From the NCBI GenBank assembly GCA_040007395.1, contig JBDTVG010000270.1:1-29355 (forward strand): 29,355 nt of DNA, written 5' to 3'. The notes under the pieces are model-generated. The model did no database searches. It saw only the letters and a list, made by a program, of their open reading frames with translations, and was not told where the DNA came from. Position numbers and translations under genes: made by a program. Positions 24,304 through 29,355 of the stretch are shown here, piece after piece. This DNA is from DATGFK01 sp040007395 (lineage in GTDB: Bacteria; Chloroflexota; Anaerolineae; Aggregatilineales; UBA2796). How positions within the stretch are numbered: position 1 is the stretch's first letter; every line of letters starts with the position of its first letter.

Positions 24304-24312
24304 TGCTATAAT
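24304..24312 (+). promoter_or_regulatory. extended -10 element for the acyl-CoA dehydrogenase gene
   Basis: TGCTATAAT on the plus strand combines a TG extension with a perfect TATAAT box, 54 bases ahead of the ATG at 24367. It lies back to back with the minus-strand -10 at 24256-24261, so the two promoters are divergent within about 55 bases. Confidence 0.55.
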
Positions 24313-24366
24313 CCGCCCGATAATTTCAATTTGTGACAATTTAGAGATGTAATTCAGGCGGTAGCG

Positions 24367-25572
24367 ATGGATTTTTCCCTCACCGAAGAACAGATCATGG
24401 CGCAAAAGATGGTGCGGGATTACGCACAAAAAGAAGTCTATCCTACGCTCAAGGAGTGGGATCGCCGTCAGGAGATGAATCCCGCCGAATTGCCACGTAT
24501 GGCGGAACTCGGCATTCTCGGCATTAACATCCCGGTGCGGTACGGTGGGCAAGGCTTCGACTATATCACGCTTGGCCTCGTGTGCGAGGAACTAGAGCGC
24601 GTTGATACCCATTTGCGGGTCGTGATGTCGGTTCACATGGGTCTGAACAGCATGGCGCTGCTGCAATGGGGAACCGAAGAACAGAAGCAGCGTTTTCTAG
24701 TTCCGCAGGCACGCGGCGAGAAGTACGCCGCATTTTGTCTAACCGAACCTAATGCGGGCAGCGATGTCCTGTCAATGCAATCCACCGCCCGACGCAGCGG
24801 CGACACATATATTCTGAACGGCGAGAAAATGTGGATCAGCCTCGCCACAAAGGCCGATCATTTTCTCGTGGTGGCTCGGACGGCGGAATCTGGTAGCCAA
24901 GCGCTGACGGCCTTTATCGTCACCCGCGACATGTCCGGCCTGACCACAGGCGATATTCACGGCAAACTCGGCATTCGGGCGGGTTCGACAGGCTGGGTGG
25001 CCTTTAACGATGTCGAAGTGCCTGTCGCTAACCGTCTCGGTGAGGAAGGTGAAGGCTTCTACATCGCCATGAGTTGTCTGGACAATGGACGCTATACCGT
25101 CGCAGCGGGCGCAGTCGGACTGATCCGCGCTTGCTTGGAAGACAGCATCAAGTATGCGTTGAGCCGCTCGACTTTTGGCAAAGAGATCGCCAAACATCAG
25201 CTTGTACAGCAGAAGATCGCCTATATGCAGCAGAGCTACGATGCCGCCAAACTGCTGGTCATGAAGTCCGGCTGGATGAAGAATATAGGCCAACGCAACA
25301 CTCGCGAAACGGGGATGGCGAAGTGGTACGCAACTGATCAAAGTGTGCAAGCTGCCCTCGAAGCGATCCAGCTTCACGGCGCGTATGGCTTTAGCGACGA
25401 GTATGACGTGGAGCGCTATCTGCGGAATGCCAAAGGCGGCGTGATCTACGAAGGCACGAGCGAAATCCACCAGTTGATGCAGGCGGATTATGCGTTTGGC
25501 TTCCGCACTGATAAACCGCTGCGCTGCGAATTGCCCGCCTACGATGCTGCCTATTGGCAATCGGCTGGCTAA
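24367..25572 (+). CDS. acyl-CoA dehydrogenase
   Basis: This FAD enzyme oxidises an acyl-CoA to the 2-enoyl-CoA and passes electrons to an electron-transfer flavoprotein. The 401-residue protein has the complete family set: LTEEQIMAQKMVRDYA at the start, the FAD/substrate segment CLTEPNAGSDVLSM (about 124-137), GEKMWIS, the motif LDNGRYTVAAGAVG, and GVIYEGTSEIHQL with catalytic Glu362 in the medium-chain/glutaryl-CoA position. QLHGAYGFSDEYDVERYLRNAK is also typical. Substrate choice (short-chain, branched or glutaryl) cannot be read with confidence. It has its own extended -10 promoter and is divergent from the response-regulator operon. Confidence 0.92.
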   Translation: MDFSLTEEQIMAQKMVRDYAQKEVYPTLKEWDRRQEMNPAELPRMAELGILGINIPVRYGGQGFDYITLGLVCEELERVDTHLRVVMSVHMGLNSMALLQWGTEEQKQRFLVPQARGEKYAAFCLTEPNAGSDVLSMQSTARRSGDTYILNGEKMWISLATKADHFLVVARTAESGSQALTAFIVTRDMSGLTTGDIHGKLGIRAGSTGWVAFNDVEVPVANRLGEEGEGFYIAMSCLDNGRYTVAAGAVGLIRACLEDSIKYALSRSTFGKEIAKHQLVQQKIAYMQQSYDAAKLLVMKSGWMKNIGQRNTRETGMAKWYATDQSVQAALEAIQLHGAYGFSDEYDVERYLRNAKGGVIYEGTSEIHQLMQADYAFGFRTDKPLRCELPAYDAAYWQSAG

Positions 25573-25585
25573 GTCGAGCGACGTT

Positions 25586-26416
25586 TTGAGGCAGATCGAG
25601 ACTCTGGGGATTTTGCCGAAAGCGAGAAGTGTTTACTTGAAACCTTTCTACAAGCGACTTTTCTATGTATCCCTATTTGTTTGTATTTTTTTGGGCGTGG
25701 CGATAATCAGCCTTTCAAATGCTACTTTCAGGCGATCTACACAAACTCCTAATATATATTTTACGGCTACTCCAGCAGGTACACCGCTGCTGCAATCGGA
25801 TAAATATTTGAAGGATACCTCACTGCTGGCTAAGAATGTGTCTTGCTCTGCTCCTTGCTTTCGCGGCATTACACCCGGCAGAACCACCTTTGCCGATGCC
25901 CTCACTAAGATTAAGGCAGATCCCGCTTTTAGCAACGTGCAAAGCCAAGATCCTAAAAAAAACTTACGCGGTTCGGCAGACTGGTCTACTAAAGATGGCC
26001 TAAACTGCTGTCAGCTTGCATCTACCACTGATGGTGTAGTGAGTGCGATGCTGATCAAAGTGGCACCGAATATGACCGCCCAACAGATGATTAACAACTT
26101 CGGTACACCTAAGTTTGTCAACCCTGTAGAATATTCAGACAAAGATGTCGCGATAGCAATGGTTTACCCCGTTCAAGGCCTGGTTGTATGGTGCTATCCG
26201 GGTGATGTGAACAGCAAACTTGTCGCCAATTCGCCTGTTATCATGCTCATGTTTTTCGACCCCGGAAATTGGGAGAGTATTGAGGATACTTCAACTTTAC
26301 AAGGATGGAATGGATTCCTTCCCTATAAAACCTATCGTAATGCGACACCAATCGTCACACCCAAAGCCCCAACGACGGTTCCGACGACTACCCCGACGCT
26401 GTCCACCAGCGGTTAA
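25586..26416 (+). CDS. membrane-anchored exported protein with Cys motif and Thr/Pro-rich tail
   Basis: The product has one N-terminal membrane segment (FYVSLFVCIFLGVAIISL), a spacer, and an outer domain with CSAPCFRGITPGRTTFADAL, then a second Cys pair (GLNCCQL), ending in a tail rich in Thr and Pro. I recall the pattern C-x-x-x-C-(W/F)-x-GITPG-x-T from many uncharacterised exported proteins of Chloroflexota. The four Cys could form disulfides. The true start is uncertain; TTG codons at 25586 and 25613 and a GTG at 25631 are possible, and the longer open frame begins inside the acyl-CoA dehydrogenase gene. Its stop overlaps the stop of the converging permease gene. Confidence 0.65.
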   Translation: MRQIETLGILPKARSVYLKPFYKRLFYVSLFVCIFLGVAIISLSNATFRRSTQTPNIYFTATPAGTPLLQSDKYLKDTSLLAKNVSCSAPCFRGITPGRTTFADALTKIKADPAFSNVQSQDPKKNLRGSADWSTKDGLNCCQLASTTDGVVSAMLIKVAPNMTAQQMINNFGTPKFVNPVEYSDKDVAIAMVYPVQGLVVWCYPGDVNSKLVANSPVIMLMFFDPGNWESIEDTSTLQGWNGFLPYKTYRNATPIVTPKAPTTVPTTTPTLSTSG

Positions 26417-27324
26417 CTGGTTGTGCTGGATACACTCACCGGGGCGCTACGAACAATTGACAATAGCACACCCGCGATAATCAGCACCGCGCCGATCAGC
26501 AGTTGAGGGGTAAGCGGCTGTCCTAGCAGGATCATCGCTAGCAGCACGCCGACCAGTGGTTGTGCGAAGAAAAACAGCGATGCGATACTGGCTTCGACCA
26601 ACGCGAACGCCTGATTCCACAGCACAATCGACACTGCCGAGGAGATTACGCCCAGATACAGCACACCCAGAATCACGCCAACCGTGATCTCTCCGACGGG
26701 CTGTGTCTTGAGTTCTACCGCCGCCGCTGGAATTGACAGGATCAGACCGCCTGCCAACGCATAGAAGCTAATCGTTAGCGTCGAGTAGTTTTTTGACACC
26801 AACCGGATCAGCACCGAATACAGCCCCCACGTAACCGCCGCAATCGCCAGTGCCAGATTGCCGCCGAATGTGCTTGAACTGAGATCGAACTTGGAGAGAT
26901 CGAGTACCGCCAGTACACCTATCGAAGCCAACGTGACAGCCCCGATGCGGATTGGTGTAAGGGGTTCGCGCAGGATCAACCATGCAAACAATAGGATAAA
27001 GGCCGGCGAGGCGCTGGTCACGACCACCCCATTGATCGCCGTTGCCAAATGCGTGCCGACAAACTGTGCGCCCAAACTGATTCCTGAACCGATAATGCCC
27101 ACCCCCAACAGTTTGAGTGCATCGCGGGGCGCGATACTAAGCTGCCCACGCATCACCAGAATCGCGCCGAGAATTGCCGCGCCGATAGACAGTCGCAGCG
27201 AGAGCAGCAAAAAGGGTGGGATCACGTGCAAGACGACATCACTAACCACATACATGCCGCCCCAGATAGCCGCCGCCGAAATGCCGTAGATCGCGCCGCG
27301 TGTCGAAGGAGATTTTAAATTCAT
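26413..27324 (-). CDS. DMT-superfamily permease (EamA family)
   Basis: The product, about 303 residues, has ten predicted membrane segments in two homologous halves, as usual for EamA transporters, which export or import metabolites such as amino acids and purines. The first half starts GAIYGISAAAIWGGMYV and includes AINGVVVTSASPAFILLFAWLILREPLTPIRI; the second half has SIVLWNQAFALVEASIASLFFFAQPLVGVLLAMILLGQPLT, both typical of the family. I chose the ATG at 27324; the longer frame to 27408 would translate through the GGGCGGGC palindrome at 27380-27401 and is unlikely. The substrate cannot be predicted. The stop shares bases with that of the plus-strand gene. Confidence 0.88.
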   Translation of the reverse strand: MNLKSPSTRGAIYGISAAAIWGGMYVVSDVVLHVIPPFLLLSLRLSIGAAILGAILVMRGQLSIAPRDALKLLGVGIIGSGISLGAQFVGTHLATAINGVVVTSASPAFILLFAWLILREPLTPIRIGAVTLASIGVLAVLDLSKFDLSSSTFGGNLALAIAAVTWGLYSVLIRLVSKNYSTLTISFYALAGGLILSIPAAAVELKTQPVGEITVGVILGVLYLGVISSAVSIVLWNQAFALVEASIASLFFFAQPLVGVLLAMILLGQPLTPQLLIGAVLIIAGVLLSIVRSAPVSVSSTTS

Positions 27325-27379
27325 GAAAACGGGGTTGCTCCAGAATTCGGCGGATTTTCTAGCTGACCTGTTTATTAGC

Positions 27380-27405
27380 GGGCGGGCACATAGGCCCGCC
27401 CCTAC
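27380..27405. repeat. GC-rich palindromic repeat with GCCCCTAC motif
   Basis: The arms 27380-27387 (GGGCGGGC) and 27394-27401 (GCCCGCCC) pair perfectly over a six-base loop and are followed by CTACC. It shares the GCCCCTAC end with the element at 732-795. It sits between the catalase stop at 27454 and the permease start at 27324 and could work as a terminator or REP-like site. The rest of 27325-27453 holds no gene that I can support. Confidence 0.6.
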
Positions 27406-27453
27406 CAAAATTCAATTTTACAGGATGAGGAAAATGCAGGCCAACGCGCTCAG

Positions 27454-28911
27454 TTAGGGCTTAACGGCGACCTTGAGTCTGTCTTCAACCCCTTGTCCGT
27501 AAGCGGGATCGGCCTTATAGAAGTGGGCAATCTGGCGCATCTGGATCTCAGTGGGTATGTGCATCATCGAACCAGCAATGTTATCGAGCAAACGCGCCTG
27601 CTCATCGGGGGTCATCAAGCGGAACAGATCCCCCGGCTGGGTATAGTCATCGTTGCCATCACGATGATTGTAGCGTGCGCCCTCGCCATCGACGGGAATC
27701 GGTGGCTCACTGTATTCAGGCGCTTGCTCAGGCCCATTAAAGCTGTTGGGGTTATAGTTCGGGGCTGAACCGGAATTGCCGTTGAAGGCCATGAAGCCAT
27801 CACGTTGATTATTATTGACTGGCGCGTGGGCATGGTTCACGGGCAAGGTTTCGTAGTTAGCCCCTAAGCGGTAACGATGGGCATCACCATAGGACATGAT
27901 GCGTGCTTGAAGCATTTTGTCCGGCGAGAAGCTGACACCGGGGATCACGTTGGCTGGCGTAAAGGCTGATTGTTCGATCTCTGCGAAATAGTTCTGCGGG
28001 TTACGATTCAGCTCAATGGTGCCAACTTCGATCAGTGGGAACTCGCTGTGAGGCCAAATTTTGGTCAGATCAAACGGGTTATAGTGGAATGAAGCGGCTT
28101 GCTCATCCGTCATAATCTGAACAGAAAAACGCCACCGCGGGAAATCTTTTTGTTCGATAGCATCGAACAGATCCTGCGTCGCATAATCAGGATTGGAGCC
28201 AGCAAGCTGTTCAGCGGTATCGGCAGCCAAATTGCGAATGCCTTGCATCGTCTTGGCATGGAACTTCACCCATACTCGCTCATTTTTGGCATTGATCAGG
28301 CTAAAGGTATGGCTGCCAAAACCATCCATGTGTCGAAAACCATCCGGGGTTCCTCGGTCACTGAACAGAATAGTCACCTGATGCAGTGACTCCGGCGAGA
28401 GCGACCAGAAGTCCCACATCATCGTGAACGATTTAAGATTGGTTTCTGGGTCACGTTTTTGGGTATGAATAAAATCGGGAAACTTGAGTGGGTCGCGGAT
28501 AAAGAACACTGGCGTATTATTGCCCGTCAGATCCCAGTTGCCCTCTTCGGTATAGAATTTCATGGCGAAGCCACGTGGATCGCGTGCCGTATCTGCCGAT
28601 CCTTTTTCGCCGCCTACCGTCGAAAAGCGGAGAAGCATGGGAGTTTCTTTACCGACAGCGGAAAAAATCTTGGCGCGTGTATGGGCGGTAATGTCATTCG
28701 TGACGCGGAATGTGCCGTAAGCACCCGCCCCTTTGGCGTGGACAACCCGTTCAGGAATACGTTCCCGATTAAAATGGGCAAGTTTTTCCAGCAAATGAAA
28801 ATCTTGCAGCAGCACCGGTCCGCGTGGTCCAGCGGTTATCGTATTCTGATCGTCACTGAGGGGATAGCCAGCGGCTGTCGTGAGAACTGTTTTTTCGTTT
28901 GGCGTTTTCAT
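27454..28911 (-). CDS. katA: monofunctional heme catalase, small-subunit type
   Basis: Catalase breaks down hydrogen peroxide. The 485-residue length fits small-subunit (clade 3) enzymes. Key residues are visible: the distal His58 in RVVHAKGAGAYGTF, the Asn in NWDLTGNNTPVFFIRDP, and the heme-ligand Tyr341 in ARIMSYGDAHRYRLG. Downstream motifs such as SFSPDKMLQ and GDLFRLM also fit. In the usual KFHFKTQQGI segment the Phe after KFH is Ala (KFHAKTMQGI), a small departure. A ribosome binding site AGGAG lies about 10 bases upstream of the ATG. A long upstream region with no gene (28912-29355) may hold its control sites. Confidence 0.95.
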   Translation of the reverse strand: MKTPNEKTVLTTAAGYPLSDDQNTITAGPRGPVLLQDFHLLEKLAHFNRERIPERVVHAKGAGAYGTFRVTNDITAHTRAKIFSAVGKETPMLLRFSTVGGEKGSADTARDPRGFAMKFYTEEGNWDLTGNNTPVFFIRDPLKFPDFIHTQKRDPETNLKSFTMMWDFWSLSPESLHQVTILFSDRGTPDGFRHMDGFGSHTFSLINAKNERVWVKFHAKTMQGIRNLAADTAEQLAGSNPDYATQDLFDAIEQKDFPRWRFSVQIMTDEQAASFHYNPFDLTKIWPHSEFPLIEVGTIELNRNPQNYFAEIEQSAFTPANVIPGVSFSPDKMLQARIMSYGDAHRYRLGANYETLPVNHAHAPVNNNQRDGFMAFNGNSGSAPNYNPNSFNGPEQAPEYSEPPIPVDGEGARYNHRDGNDDYTQPGDLFRLMTPDEQARLLDNIAGSMMHIPTEIQMRQIAHFYKADPAYGQGVEDRLKVAVKP

Positions 28912-29355
28912 AGAAAAGCGACTCCTATCTGAGCATAACTAAACAGTGAAGGCATGTATTGATGCCATGAGAAGGCTTGATGTCGTTACGAGGAAAGTGA
29001 GCATGTTGGGTTTAGCGGATTTAGGCAATTTCATTGAGGTTGAGACTATCTGTAAACACTACATCTCGCATGACATAACCATTGCAAACCACCTGCTTAA
29101 AGTGTAGCGATTAGTTCCATACTGCAAAAGGAATGCAGACTAAATTCCGAGTTAATCGCGGTTGCAATTTGTGGTAACTGACTTAAAAATACACTTTTGC
29201 AGGGTGCTTTTAGCATATCTCATTGTGCCGATTTTTGCATCAATTTTACATCAATCGAAGTGGGAGTCTGAAAGTTTGCCTCAAATCGAGTTGACCGCGT
29301 TTAAGGCCATTCCAGAGAAATAAGAATCCCTCAGCAGAGCGGAACAATGCGGACA
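28912..29355. other. non-coding region upstream of catalase
   Basis: No open frame of note occurs in these 444 bases on either strand, and I recognise no RNA gene. The region is AT-rich in its middle (29090-29260) and contains a tandem 11-base repeat at 29234-29255. I found no clear PerR or OxyR box and no convincing catalase promoter pair. Confidence 0.6.
29234..29255 (+). promoter_or_regulatory. tandem 11-bp direct repeat, possible regulator site
   Basis: Two adjacent 11-base units, TTTGCATCAAT and TTTACATCAAT, differ at one position. An 11-base period is one helical turn, and OmpR/PhoB-type response regulators bind such head-to-tail repeats. It lies about 320 bases upstream of the catalase start, so the target promoter is unclear and could be beyond the window. 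Confidence 0.35.

Noticed and set aside
24772..25560. A 262-codon minus-strand open frame
   Set aside because: It lies fully inside the well-supported acyl-CoA dehydrogenase gene on the opposite strand and shows no known motif.
26411..26416. The palindrome GTTAAC at the two converging stop codons as a regulatory site
   Set aside because: The two TAA stops overlapping on opposite strands explain the sequence without any further role.
27325..27408. A longer N-terminus for the EamA-type permease
   Set aside because: The extra codons translate the GGGCGGGC palindrome, and the family start matches the ATG at 27324.
1..29355. CRISPR arrays, tRNA, rRNA or phage modules
   Set aside because: No regularly spaced repeats, cloverleaf-like stretches, ribosomal RNA sequence or phage structural genes were seen in the window.

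Overview
The window reads as chromosomal DNA of a Chloroflexota bacterium, most likely an Anaerolineae-type lineage. This is inferred from gene content, not from a marker gene. The main clues are a LysW-carrier amino-acid biosynthesis cluster (lysW-lysX-lysY), several exported proteins with Thr/Pro-rich tails or linkers, a LysM plus glycosidase surface protein, a GT39-type glycosyltransferase with a C-terminal beta domain, and a ccmA-ccmB heme exporter. No rRNA, tRNA, CRISPR array or prophage was seen. Most genes lie on the minus strand.

Layout. 1-700: an F420/NADP-type oxidoreductase on the plus strand. 730-1800: accessory DNA with a palindromic repeat, two small overlapping unknown genes and a 400-bp internally deleted ISAs1-type element with perfect 21-bp ends. 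1905-4418: a polytopic membrane protein with a catalytically degraded endonuclease/exonuclease/phosphatase domain, facing a Thr-rich single-pass protein. 4446-6786: the lysWXY operon with its own promoter and terminator; lysW is only 54 codons long. 6955-9574: a membrane glycosyltransferase overlapping a NERD-like membrane protein. 9734-12610: an AT-rich orphan gene, then ccmB, ccmA and an exported membrane-anchored protein in one tight operon. 12663-15882: a Nif3-family protein, a degraded phosphoesterase-like protein, enoyl-CoA hydratase and protein-isoaspartate methyltransferase. 16023-19308: pantothenate synthetase, a GH13 alpha-amylase-family enzyme and a ParB/SerK-like protein. 19514-21238: a secreted LysM-glycosidase on the plus strand. 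21333-22305: an AT-rich orphan gene between imperfect direct repeats. 22350-24218: a response regulator directly followed by a TPR protein, divergent from an acyl-CoA dehydrogenase. 25586-28911: a Cys-motif exported protein, a DMT-family permease and a catalase. 28912-29355: non-coding.

How the genes may work together. LysW carries the growing amino acid, LysX attaches the substrate and LysY reduces the acyl phosphate; the kinase, aminotransferase and hydrolase must be encoded elsewhere. CcmA and CcmB form the ATPase and permease of a heme-handling ABC exporter, and no ccmC follows where one might be expected. The enoyl-CoA hydratase and acyl-CoA dehydrogenase would serve beta-oxidation or amino-acid catabolism, although they are not adjacent.

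No single dramatic new system is evident. The observations most worth a second look are the MITE-like IS derivative, two phosphoesterase-fold proteins that have lost catalytic residues, the SerK-like gene, a ccmB-like sequence scar beside an AT-rich orphan, and enrichment of the palindrome GCTAGC.
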